Positions 40,201 to 51,300 of a DNA stretch of 64,000 nt are shown piece by piece. The stretch is taken from contig JAMKCF010000013.1 in assembly GCA_023634235.1 (NCBI GenBank), positions 7,477,827-7,541,826 on the forward strand. The letters are read 5' to 3'. This stretch comes from Pisaster brevispinus (lineage: Eukaryota > Echinodermata > Asteroidea > Forcipulatida > Asteriidae). Each line of letters begins with the position of its first letter. Position 1 is the first letter of the stretch. The notes under the pieces were generated by a model. That model did no database searches and had not been told where the DNA came from. It saw only the letters and a program-made list of their open reading frames with translations. Made by a program: the position numbers and the translations under genes.

Positions 40201-41648
40201 ACGCAATGAAGAAGTCAAGAGGAAACACTGGTAGTGGAACCGCATTGCCAGGTACAAGAATCTCATTCAAATTTTGTGACACCATTCATCTACCATTGTG
40301 TAACGCGGACGGCATGTGATCAGCATGCAAACTAGGTCTGTGGTGTTTACTGAGTGCTGTGCATACACTGGTCTGAAGAAACATTTTGGTGGACAACGTT
40401 TGGAATCAAGACTAGTAGTTATAACAATGTACATGTACACAGCATGCAATGTGTAGTTCGATCAAACTTGTGTGTTTTGACCTTTAACAAGAGAATATTT
40501 CCCAACATTTATTTGGATTTATTCAGATGTTATCAATGGTGTCTTTTCTATTTTCTTGTTCTAGACATTGATAACAAGAAGAGGCCAGGTCAGGTCAAAG
40601 TTCAGAAACAGCAAGGTCATAGTATGGTCAACCCCAGCAGCAAACGGTGAGTAATTTACCAGATAAATGTGTTTTTGTTTTCCAAAATCAATCAATCAAT
40701 CAATCGGCTATAAAATTTGACAATTATTGGCAAAGCAATGGGGTCAATCATTCAGGCAACCGAACAGACAATTAATCAAGCTATTAAAGCAAGACAGTGA
40801 ATAGATAATCATATAAGGCAAGCAATCAAGCAAGCAATTGAAGCAAGACCAAGCAGTCAATCAAGCTAGAAAGCAAGACAATAAATATGAATCATAAATT
40901 AAGCTAATAAGCAAGACAATAACAGATGAATCACATACTTATAGCGCTCATATCCGTCACTCAGTGACGCTCAAGGCGCTTCAATATTAAGCATTTTCCT
41001 GCCAAGTTTGTGGGGCTATGTTTGAAGTATGAGACCTACTCCTTTACATAGCACCATGTAATGTTACAAGGTGCTGTGGTGCAATATGCAGCCAATCAAA
41101 CCAGGAACACCGGAGTGAGCCCCTTCTCTTTTCGATAAGTGCACTGGGTTCTTTTACGTGCGTTACACAACACACGGGACCAACAGTTTTACGTCCCATC
41201 CAAAGCAATCATGGTCAAGTGTCTTGCTTAAGGACACAAGTGTCACGACCGAGACCAATCAATCCCTTTCAATAGCAGAGCTTGATCATTAAATATAGTA
41301 CTTCGGGATGAGGTTTGCGTAGTGTGAAATTAATTCCTGAAAATGGCTAGCTGCTCAGGGTTCCCCCTTATTCTAGACCTAGAACCTCCCAGTTACAATT
41401 CATCAGGGCGTGTACAGACTCTGTGCATCACCAGAAGTACCAAACTACAGGTTTGGACACTAATTGGACTGTCTCCTTCTCCCTTTGGTGTCTGCTTTCC
41501 TCCGTCAAGAAAATTTGAAGACTCAAGGAGGTTGAGAAAAAAAACCCACCTGATTTCACATGCGTGCTAACTATCAGATCATTACATCAACATCGAAATA
41601 TGTTTGCTCTTTAGGCGAAAGGCTGCCAAAGGCGTCCAGTTTGACTGA
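37211..41648 (+). CDS. PAXX: PAXX, non-homologous end-joining factor (7 exons, 202 aa)
   Basis: PAXX is a XRCC4/XLF-family paralogue that binds Ku at DNA double-strand breaks and stabilises the end-joining complex in the nucleus. Exons are 37211-37332, 38852-38912, 39394-39443, 39867-40057, 40183-40251, 40565-40646 and 41615-41648; all junctions are GT-AG and phases agree, giving 609 nt. An in-frame TAA lies 12 nt before the ATG. The head domain shows SDGIDVWRFVLDQADLDSH and AFNLGDLLVTRQARKICLEV, which match the beta-strand core in order; a helical stalk with DLQSALFWLADSKAEVTKKL follows. The C-terminus MVNPSSKRRKAAKGVQFD keeps the family tail, including the NP.SKR.K block and the V-x-F residues known in human PAXX to contact Ku70. 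Length is close to human (204 aa). Intron 1 holds GA-rich tandem repeats and intron 6 an interspersed repeat. It faces PIF1 3'-to-3'. Confidence 0.9.
37563..37636. repeat. Perfect 33-bp inverted repeat with 8-nt loop
   Basis: The arm 37563-37595 (TAGTTGCGATGATCGTAACC then CTCCATCCTCCCG) is the exact inverse of 37604-37636. It lies in PAXX intron 1. Half of the same arm recurs at 58431-58452 and its tip at 58468-58485, upstream of TTC33. Confidence 0.9.
38290..38680. repeat. GA-rich tandem repeats in PAXX intron 1
   Basis: Units of about 46 bp carry GAGAAAGATTGTTA/A and ACAGAGGGCAGTGGAG (38320-38455, three copies), with a looser repeat at 38565-38675 that ends in GGAGAAAGATTGTTACAG. The ORFs here are repeat-driven. 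Confidence 0.65.
39505..39740 (-). mobile_element. tRNA-derived SINE, degraded, in PAXX intron 3
   Basis: GTGGGAGGAAAACCCACTCAATCAGGCAGGGACTGAAAACCCAAT (interrupted reading; about 39611-39655) and the TGGTCCACAGAGGTAGAAGG end match the SINE at 59930-60215 and, inverted, the one at 52141-52436. The SINE reads on the minus strand here. Confidence 0.6.
40935..41275 (+). repeat. Interspersed repeat in PAXX intron 6
   Basis: It begins TATAGCGCTCATATCCGTCA with CTCAAGGCGCTT and runs through CATAGCACCATGTAATGTTA, GCAGCCAATCAAACCAGGAA and TCAAGTGTCTTGCTTAAGGA to CACAAGTGTCACGACC. A reverse-strand relative lies at 59470-59700. This is a common class of repeat in marine invertebrates; its mechanism is not evident here. 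A degenerate AATCAATC/AAGCAAGC tract precedes it (40688-40925). Confidence 0.6.
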
Positions 41649-42158
41649 TGAAGAGATTCACACCGCACTCATAAAAGAGATGCCAACTCTGAACCTGTCA
41701 AGAAGATTATGGTCAGATGTTGAGAGGGGGTTGGCTGGCTTGGTTCTCAACTCTATTAGACTCCGCACACAATACAAGATTAGGCCCAAGGTATTGAGAG
41801 TTGGTTGACTGCTTTTAGTTCCCGACTTACATGACGACTTAAAGAACAAAGAAACACTACAAGAAAACGAGTATCAAAAGATTATGCAGTAGATGGCTGA
41901 AGAGAGTTGACTGGTTTCCTTTGCAACTCCATGCTCCTGACATGGACCACAATAATGGTCAAAATCTAGAAAAATCTTTAAAACCCTGCAGTATGTGATA
42001 CATAATTTCGTATAGGCTAAGTAATCATTAGCTGTTGACAACAGCAGGCTGTAGGAATGGTAATACATCAAGGGTATTGAGCTTTAATCTCATTATAATC
42101 AAGCCCAAGATGCCTCAGAGGTGCTAGGGATGTTTTTTTAAACAGTTATAAAAATAAA
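41649..42158 (+). other. PAXX 3' UTR (tentative) with possible polyadenylation signal
   Basis: No in-frame extension follows the stop. The first clear AATAAA downstream is at about 42153-42158. Internal similarity (GTATTGAG and AAGCCCAAG around 41790 and 42075-42105) suggests a small duplication. The end of the transcript is inferred only from the hexamer. Confidence 0.35.
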
Positions 42159-43205
42159 AAATAATTTCAAATATTTGTTTTGGTAATTAATTTGCTAATT
42201 ACAGCCAGTGTAATTAGCTAAAACATGTCAGTCAAAATGTATAAATCATTACTTTTCTCCTGTTCTAAACTGTTATGAAGCTCAACGTCTTTCAAGGGTT
42301 CTATGCCCTAAAGAATTACAAAATTAATTCCAATTTTAATCGTATAAATTTGTAATTATTATTATTTTAATTGGAGTAATTATAACACTATACTCGGCTC
42401 AAAGTAGTAGTTCTTCAGTGCTGGCAAACTATACTAGGTGAAAGGAAGAGACATGAAGCAAAATAAGGTGGAAAATATGGAGGTGTGTGGAATATGGTTT
42501 GTGTAACCTGTGACATCACATGGTTACAAGAGTCACAAAGCCTGGACCTCCTGTAGGAACTACCATAGTTGGTACACAACCCAATGGAAGAACACATTCA
42601 ATCTTATAATGGAGACTGCACTGGCAAGGGTACACATCTCAAAACCTGTTCAGCTGTTAATTTTTTATAGCTCTTTAAGATTACGCGGAAGTTATTACAC
42701 AAACTGTTAAATTTCCCATATGACCGGTGTAGTCTCTTGCCTGCCAGAAAGGCCCGGGAATGTACACAACAAAGTCAGTCTTTTTGTAACCAATGGTTAC
42801 AAGGTCTGAAAGAAATGCATTGAACATGCATTTGCGAGCAAAGAAATGGGGCATTTTCACAAGAAATCATCAAGGACCTTTCTAGATTTTACATTACAAT
42901 GGCAAAATTCTTATTAACAAGGCCCTAGTTTTCGCTCTCCTTTTTTTTTCTTTTTTCTTTACATTAATCTCAACTAAGTCTTTGGGGGAAAATAAAACAT
43001 CTTAAAAATTTTATATTTTCAATAGAAATTTAATATTCAAGCAAATTAAAACAATAATGGTTGATACTCATTCTAGGTTTTTGAAAATTAAGCATTTATA
43101 ACATGATGGTTAAAGTTGTGGTTTTTTTTTAAGAGGGTCTCCAAGGTCAAAACAAATATTGGTGGTTTATTCCTGCTAATAGTAGTGCAGGGCTGGGCTC
43201 TAGCT
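42159..43205. other. Intergenic stretch between PAXX and PIF1, no gene seen
   Basis: AT-rich sequence with homopolymers (C/T-run at about 42945, A/T-rich 43000-43060). Short ORFs only. Confidence 0.45.
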
Positions 43206-43375
43206 TGGCAAGCTTGGCGGTCTAGTGGTAAAACTCCTACTTTAGAATGGCAAAAGTCGTGGGTTTGAATCTGACCTGAACAATATGCCTGTGGAATTTT
43301 TTTCCACAGAACTCGAGGGGGAAAAGCACCGAGTGTAACAGTGCATAACACACGTCAGAGTAGAGTAAAACACTT
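43205..43375 (+). mobile_element. tRNA-derived SINE
   Basis: GGCGGTCTAGTGGTAAAAC is a box A-like start and GTGGGTTTGAATCTGACC a box B-like motif 40 nt later, both tRNA-derived promoter elements for RNA polymerase III. A second copy with AGAATGGCAAAAGTCGTGGG lies at 45930-46085. The CCA-like and poly-A ends are unclear. Confidence 0.7.
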
Positions 43376-43394
43376 GCGTTAAACGGTTTAACAG

Positions 43395-43560
43395 TAATGG
43401 GGGACTTTTGGGACACTAGGTGGCAGCAGACTTACCGGGTAAATTCATCGTTCTTGGTTATGTGCGTGTGCTCAGAACAACTAAACAGTGGATATTTACC
43501 TGTTACACACACAGGTACATGTAAGTCTGCTGCCACCTAGTGTTCCAAAGTCTCCTATTG
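43395..43560. repeat. Foldback element with arms of about 31 bp
   Basis: GACTTTTGGGACACTAGGTG plus GCAGCAGACTTA (43403-43434) is the inverse of TAAGTCTGCTGCCACCTAG plus TGTTCCAAAGTC (43522-43552), with one indel or mismatch. Confidence 0.8.
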
Positions 43561-43859
43561 GATCTTAAATAATCTTTTTACATGTATATAAATAGTCATA
43601 AATAAATAGATTTTCAACGACAATTTAAACATTCACATGTGGTGGGTCTTTGTCAGAAGTAGAGTGATACACCATAAGGTCTTGGGAGCAAACGACCCTT
43701 AGTGGCTGCCCCCTCTCTGACGAACTACGCACCTTCATATTGGAATCAAAGCAACTGTCAAGGTCAACATCAACCCATCATGACGATCAAAGTAGTCCTT
43801 CATTTTAGGAAATATGAGAAGAGCTTAAAACCACTCTCCTTAAGTTACTCAGGAGAGCT

Positions 43860-44480
43860 GAGCAGGGTTTGCTCTTAACTTTTTCAGTGACTAAAGCTAG
43901 TAGGACCAGTTAGCTTGTCATTTCACAGGCCCACCGGTTTTTCCACTAGTCTATTATACAAATATTGACTGCTTCGAGTGCTATGGTTAAAACTACGACT
44001 CCCGAGGTGATCCCCGGATCGTTCTATTTTCCCGAGGCGCAGCCGAGGGAAAATGGAACGGTCCGGGGATCACCGAGGGAGTTGGAGTTTTAACCATAGC
44101 ACGAGTAAAAGCAGTCAATATTTGTTTTATAACACCCCAACAGCTTTTCAGACACACAGATGCACAACTGATTGAGTTCGAGGTTGGTAAAAAAGACGTC
44201 TGGGTACTGCGCGCGCCATGGAATAGTCGACTATTCCATGGCAAACGACTATCACACGGCCGCCGGGTTTCTAGTAAAACTAAGACATATCATGTGACGC
44301 GCTCTAAACCAATGAAAAGGCAGAATTTTTGTAAGGGGTGTTATAATGCTTTATATTAAAAGGGGACACTTTTCAATACTGAACTAGCCAACCGGACCAC
44401 TAGGAGAGAGTTGTTACTTGTCCTCGGGTATTCAACCGTGGCCAGCGGGCCAAGGTTAGGGGAGAACGCTGAGCTCTTTG
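43860..44480. repeat. Nested repeats: interspersed element split by a GC-rich foldback
   Basis: The outer pieces 43880-43950 (GTCATTTCACAGGCCCACCG) and 44380-44445 (CTAGCCAACCGGACCACTAG) match one continuous region at 51390-51620. Between them is a palindromic unit: 43955-44035 is the inverse of 44040-44135 around CCCGAGGCGCAGCCGAGGG. Left flank TTATA (43951) and right TTATA (44341) suggest the insertion site. A truncated relative starts at 63925. Confidence 0.65.
44216..44241. repeat. 26-bp perfect palindrome with no loop
   Basis: CCATGGAATAGTC is followed at once by its exact inverse GACTATTCCATGG. It lies inside the foldback cluster, between GCGCG and CAAACG. Confidence 0.9.
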
Positions 44481-45397
44481 CACTCCTCGAACCAAACTTC
44501 ACACAGTATAGAGTGACATTAAAACATGATGATATGAACTCTTGATTGTTCATCATCTTTACTTTCAGTTTCAGCACCTCTGATGGTTCATGCTGGATTG
44601 CATTGTTGGTGGATTGCTATTTTTGTTACATGATCAGTTCATATAAACGGTAGTTCATTTCCTGCTGTGAAAACAACTACTTTCCCCAAGTAAATAAAAT
44701 TAAATCCATTTGAAGGCATGCTGCTTTTCACTCTCCTCGATGGTTCAAAAGTGCAGTTGAGTAAGATTGCACTTATCTCTCCTTAAAAATGATAGTCTGA
44801 CAAATATATCAATATAAACCTGGTCAACTGTTCATGAATGGTTCACTTGAACCTCATGGAGAGGAGGGGGGGGGATACAAATGTAAAGCCACTGTACAAA
44901 TTTATGTCAAAGGAGAAAAGAAAACAGAAAAAAGAAGAAGAATCTTCTTGCTGACAAAAAGATGGAAAACTGGGACAAACATTGTAGATCTACTGAAACG
45001 GTGGCATTTCCACAATTTAGTAAACCTCCACAGTTATGGATTTCAAGGAGCTTTTGGAAACAGTATCCTCAGCGCTAGAGAAGTAGATCAAAGAGCATGA
45101 TCTCTTTCAAGTCTGAAGAAAATAACAGGGTTCAGTTTCCCAGGCAGACATAAAAATGTCTGAATAAAAATCTGAAACTTCTCGTACCTAACTTACAAAA
45201 AGTTGCATGCGGACACTTTTCGAGCTGCATCGCACAAAATAAGCACACAAGAGGTTTTGCTCAGCAGAATTTGGCAACCAGTCACAATAGATTATAAATG
45301 TATATTCTGTACAACCGGCTCCCTGCTAACTCATGCTAAGCGTCTATTTTCTGCCTGATCAAACTGGGCCATGGATAAGCACTTTGTAGCCGACTTC
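44481..45397. other. Region after the PIF1 stop, probably including its 3' UTR
   Basis: An ORF at 44834-45100 has no recognised content. 45190-45360 resembles a diffuse repeat with GGTTTTGCTCAGCAGAATTT and TAACTCATGCTAAGCG, seen again at 53270-53340 as CTAAGTTTTTGCTAAGCG. No minus-strand AATAAA was found close to the PIF1 stop. Confidence 0.35.
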
Positions 45398-48300
45398 CTA
45401 ATAGTACGGCCTGATGTTTTCCTTCTCCGTGTAGTCTTCAAGCTCCGTCTGCATCATGCGCTGCTGCCTTCGCAAGATGTGATGGAACTTCAAGACATCC
45501 GGATGGGCGCGCACGCAGGCCCGGTCAAAGTCAACGACGCGCAGGCCCTCTAGATTACGGGCTCGGGATAACGCCACGTAGGCTTGGCCACACTCGAAGA
45601 CACGAGAGAGCGAGATTTCCACACAGTCTAAGGACATTCCCTGTGAAAAAAAAAATTTAAAACTGATAACAAACAAAGATAACTGATATGAGTACAAGAT
45701 TTTCATTGAGATTGATATAGCAATCAATATATATTTTTTTTTTACATTTTCATGTTGGTATGTATTATCATTGCTACCCTCCGCCGGGGTTATGTTCCTA
45801 AATTTGCAATAAAACAAATTAATAGGCCTACCACTCTAAAATGTCCTGGAAAATGCACCAAACACTTTAACAAACAAAATGAGAATGATATATTTAATAT
45901 AGGATTCAAACTGCCTCTAGCTACCCGGCAATCTCGGTAGTCTAGTTCCAATATATCTTGCCTAGAATGGCAAAAGTCGTGGGTTAGAATCCCACCTGAG
46001 TAATATGCCAGTGGGAAAAGTACTGAGTATACAGTACTTTACACACAGAGGTGTATTAGGTAAAAATCAAATACAATGAGCATATGTATACAAAACAAAA
46101 TAATAATAAAACATTCTCCAAATCGACAGTGAAAACATGGGTACAATATAAACAATTCTGGCAAGATGAATCACAGAAAATTGTTAGTAAAAGCACCAGA
46201 GCAGACCAAGTAATACATTACATTATAAAACAAACACAATTTAAAGCACAGTACAATTTACATATTATACCAATTGCAATTAATTTAAGCAGTCAAAAGG
46301 CACAACAATATGAGAGCAATACAAATCTTTAAAAAAAAACAGTCTCAGAAGTTAAGGAGAGCTGCAAAAAAGGACAAGCTGACAAGGGACAAAAATACCT
46401 AAAGTGAAGTGAAAAAGTGGCACCAAAAAAACAAGAAAAGGTTACATGTTGTATAAACTGGAAACGAACTGAAAGCACTCACATTTTATAATGTAATAAT
46501 ACAAAATGTGTAAAAAGAAACCCAAGCCAAAGCCACAAGAAAACATTTCACATGTATGTTGAAACTGGAAGTCACTTACTTACAATTTAATAATGAAAGA
46601 ATACACTACCAAATGGAATTGTTCAACTGATGTTAGAAAAATGACAAGCTCACCTGGCTTTTATGTATTGATATTGCCCAGGCCAGCTTGAGAGGAAGTT
46701 GCCGACGGCTGAGTACCAGACCAGCACCGGCTCGTATTGGCCAACGCTCCATCCGTATGGCCTGCTCAACACCGCACATGAACTTCACTATGGGTAGGCC
46801 TGCATAGTGCAAATAAAAGGGGGTTTATGCATTGAAATGATGTTTGAAGCTTTGCATGGCAAAAAAGAAGAAGTAATAAATAGTAAACTTGCGGGTGCAA
46901 CCATGTGTAAAATCTCTTTTGGGAGGAGTGTTGGCTCTGAAAAGAGCCAGCGTGGTCGCGACATTTCAAACAGTTAACGCTGCATGTCTTACAGTGGAAT
47001 GACATGAAGACAAGCAGAGTATACTATCATGACTGTTGAAAAAGTCGGGACCACACTGGCTTTAATCTGAGCCAACACTCCTCCCAAAAGAGATATTACA
47101 TGGTCGTACCCACAAGTTTAGTATTTGTAGTTTACTTTTTGTTTATGTATTTGTTTTTAAATTGATGGCGTTCAGGTACTCAAACCATGGGGTCCTTACA
47201 TTTAAAAATTATCAGCAGTGTAACCCAACCTCCTTCCCAGGGGTGATCGATCTCGCCGCGTCATTTTTTTCCCACAGTGCTGCTCGCTTACAACCCCTGG
47301 TATTGGTCAATTAAAATGTGCCAGTGTGCGGCACATTTAAATTAAGCATGCGACCGCTTCACACTGCGTGTGCACTCAGGTATGAAAGCCCGCAAAAGAG
47401 GCATCCAAACATTCTTTGATGTATACAAGTAACTGTATGCAGTTTAGGGTGACGGTGTAGAAACTGGATTTTTTTTTTTTAAATTGCATAAAAATACTTG
47501 CATTTTGACATTTGTACTAAGTGTCCTACAAGTGCTCGAAAGTTAAAAGCATTTGCGCAAAGCAGTCACGTTTAGGAGCCAATCAGTGTTGTTTTTCGGC
47601 ACATCCATACCAGGGGTTAATGGCAAGGGGTATCGAATTAGCGCGCTGCACATGGTAGCAAAGCTGCAGTATAACCCACAGGCCTAATTATACTGGTTAC
47701 AACTTCATACAACAAACTCTTACGCAAAGGCATGTGGATGCAGGAAAATGATCAGCTATGATGAACAGAACTCATTGACCCCTTGCACCAACATCACACT
47801 CTTATACTGTAGCAACGCTCGCCATTTTGGCAATCAAATTACACATAAAACTAATAAGGTACAATTTACAAAAGCAAACCAATTGTGTACATACATACAC
47901 AAACTAATATGGATTGGGAGGATTCTTTGTCTTCTATCCTACAGGACTGACAGACCTACACCTGGTTCAGGCAATTGCTCTAGAGTCGCACCAAACCAAA
48001 TAGATTAGGAGCAACTCTAGGTCGATCTCAATAAATTTTGGTTCAGACAGGCGAACTTAACATAACATTGACATTGGGTCCGGCTCATGACAAGATCGAC
48101 ATCTGAAACCAAGACGCTCCAGAGTCGTTCCGAAAGACTGCAACAGTCGATCTTCTGACTTCCAGCGCATCCAGTCGCTCCTAACTGTTTCAGACATAGA
48201 ATTCTACATTAACTTCCTTCAATAATTTGGTTTGGTGCGACTCTAGAGCGCCAGTCTAAATCGGGTGTTAACGACAAAACTAAAGGTCCTTTGCCAAAGA

Positions 48301-51300
48301 GGAACAAAGCTTTCCCGGGATCTGATTTAGTTTCTTGAAAGCTTACCAGTTTCCCCAGCACCGAACCCTGTCACCACTCCCCTGGCTCCATTGACGAGAC
48401 CCTGCTGTACGTCTAGGTTTTTGGCCAGCATGACCTGGGCCCCAACCCTCAGCTCTAGACTCTGAGGGACTGGACACTGACTGTTGATGATACTCACTAG
48501 GTTGGGGTCGCTGTCCCAGGCATCAAACACTCTTGGATCTCCTGTTTGTTAAAGATTTACAAACTGGATTTATAAAGAGAAACAATACGCATCATAAGAC
48601 CAGCATTCTTACTGTACATAAAGATTTAAAAAATATTGAGTTTTAAAAGAGTACATCAACTTTTGCTTTGCTTACCGGTCAGTTTCTTTTTGCTTACCGG
48701 TCAGTTTCTCTTTGCTTACCGGTCAGTTTGTTTTTGCTTACTGGTCAGTTTCTTTTTGCTTACCGGTCAGTTTCTCTTTGCTTACCGGTCAGTTTGTTTT
48801 TGCTTATCTGTCAGTTTCTTTTTGCTTACCAGTCAGTTTCTCTTTGCTTACCAGTCAGTTTGTTTTTGCTTACCGATCAGTTTCTCTCTGCTTACCGGTC
48901 AGTTTCTTTTTGCATACCAGTCAGTTTCTTTTTGCTTACCAGTCAATTTCTTTAGGTGAACCTGATTCAAGAGGTCAACGTCCTGTTTGTGGGTACACAG
49001 CCTAGTTGCTAGGATACCATTCCGATCGATGATGTTATTGGCCGTAGCAGTCATGCGATCACATAGATCCTGTGGACACCTACAGTTAAAGGAAGATTTT
49101 GTAGCAAAAAAGACTTATTCAAAACTTGACTGTTAAATGAAAGTCATCATCTGTATTTTAATGAAGTTTTTTAATTGTGAACATTTTGATTAAGTGCATA
49201 AGACAGGTTTGTTACAGGGGACCGGAGGGGGCGTTTGGTTGTGATATAAAGCATAAACAGGCATGACCCTTGACAAAAGTAGAACAATCATATTCAGTAC
49301 AGGGTGACCTGCATACTGTGTTTCTGAAGATATTAATAATGATTTTACTAATTTTCTGATAGCAAAAAAATCGGAAATTAGTTTAAAATAGGAAGAACAT
49401 CTTGCAGGCAAAAATTCTTTAAAAATTTGTGGATAAAGATCCAACATACTGAGATGAGAAATCACACGCCCGGTTACCTTCCAATGCGTATATTCTGCAA
49501 GATGTTGATGAAGATGGGATCGTCTTGGCGTTTGACCTGAGTGAGTTCCATCGTCAGCTGGATGCACTGACTCCATGCTGGAGACTACAGAAACAAAATA
49601 GGGACTGTAATGAAAGGATTTCAAAGTTGTACGCCATATTATCAGTCCTCTAGTTTCAAGTAGGAGTATAATAGTAACAACAGCACATTTCTTATTTATC
49701 ACATATCACATGAAGGAACATGGTGCAATTTAAGAGCTGCATATAAGCAGACAACGTATTGCTTAACAACTTTCTGCTTTAAAAAAATAAATAAGCAGAG
49801 TCAAACTTCATGGCTCTGCTTAACGCTGAATTCTGCACATTGGGCCGTAACCGCAGAGTTCTGTGGTAAGAAGAGCCATGAAATTGGACCCAGGTTACCA
49901 GCAGTGACAGATGATGTATATGACATGCCAGTTTGGCTGGTAACCTTATTCTGGTATTAAACACAGTTTTGTTGTGCTGTAGTTACTTTTTGAGCTTAAC
50001 CAGATCTATGAAATTGAGCACAGGTCCTGATGGGCACATTATAATTTGACAAACATCCTCATTTTTTTTTATCAAGAAAGAAATTGCCTATATCACAATT
50101 CAACTCATCTGAGGTTATCAATTGATTGCAATAACTTTCAATTGTCTCCTCTCATCTGAAATAAAAAAAAAACCACAAATGTATACATCGTACATTGAAA
50201 ACTACAACAACAAATATACATTTTGAATTGATCAAGACGCATAGAAAATGCCCATTAATGACTTTACATTAACAGCAAAAAGTGAAATGGTAATTTGATG
50301 GCAAGGTACGTATGCAATGTAGACACAGTAAAAGCACAGATAAATGTAAACAATAATCATACACAGTAAGCTGATACGGTAAGCTGCATGTGAACAGTAA
50401 ATCCATGGGGCACAGGGTACCGACCAGCGCCTAAAGAGCATGCAGTATCACAGGCATGATAAATTGGTCCTTGGGAGAAAAGTAGGAGCTTTTCATCAAA
50501 TACAAGGACTGACCTACACATACATGACATAGTATAGGCTTTAATAGATTTTTCAGGCTATTAAATCTGTTCCCCCCCCCCCATGGGCAAACAAAAAGAA
50601 GAAAAATGGAAATTAGATTCAGGTAGGAAGAATATGGAGCCTGGTATCGTTACAATGAAATTTAAGAATTTAAGCACAAGAAAAATTAACAGAGAATATC
50701 ACGTGAGAGGATTTAAAGAAGTGTATAGTCAATTAGTTGTCCTCAAACAATGACAAACAACGTCTGATGCAAAGAAAGCAGAAAAATGAAAAGCAACTTT
50801 TCCTATAAATGTCAATCATCATTTTATATTGTTATTTTATTACACTTCTTTACTGGCACACAAATAACAAACAGTTAATAAAAATATTTAAAAAGTTACA
50901 ACAAATTGCCAGTGAGTGGCAAGATGGAACAGGTGACCAACACCTCAACAGGGCCATCCTACCACAGTCAGTGAGTTGAAAGGAAGAGGATGGGGTTTGG
51001 AGGAAGGGGAAACATGCAGTAAGTCATAAATCTCTAGGATTGGTGACAAAATACAGTTCACTTGAAAAGGAAGTAACACACAAACCATATGGAAAAAGCA
51101 TTCTGAACATTAAATCCTCAAATTGTATAATACGTTTCAATGTTTGAGAGATATTTTGAAAAAACAACAACAAAACTCTGTGATGGAAGGAATGACCAGT
51201 ACCTGGAAGCAGAATATCCGTTTCTCACCGGTCTTAGTGACAGGTGGGAGTTGAAGAAAGTCTCCGCAGACAATGAGTTGAATGCCTCCAAATGGCTTGT

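Noticed and set aside
41343..41570. 75-codon ORF inside PAXX intron 6
   Set aside because: Lies in an intron next to an interspersed repeat, with no homology and no splice sites that fit PAXX phases.
43205..43280. Possible functional tRNA gene
   Set aside because: Box A and box B are present, but the cloverleaf does not close and a longer SINE body follows, with a second copy at 45930.
48636..49005. ORFs of 95-107 codons ([14 protein letters not shown] repeats)
   Set aside because: They are the 22-bp splice-donor minisatellite read on the strand opposite to PIF1.
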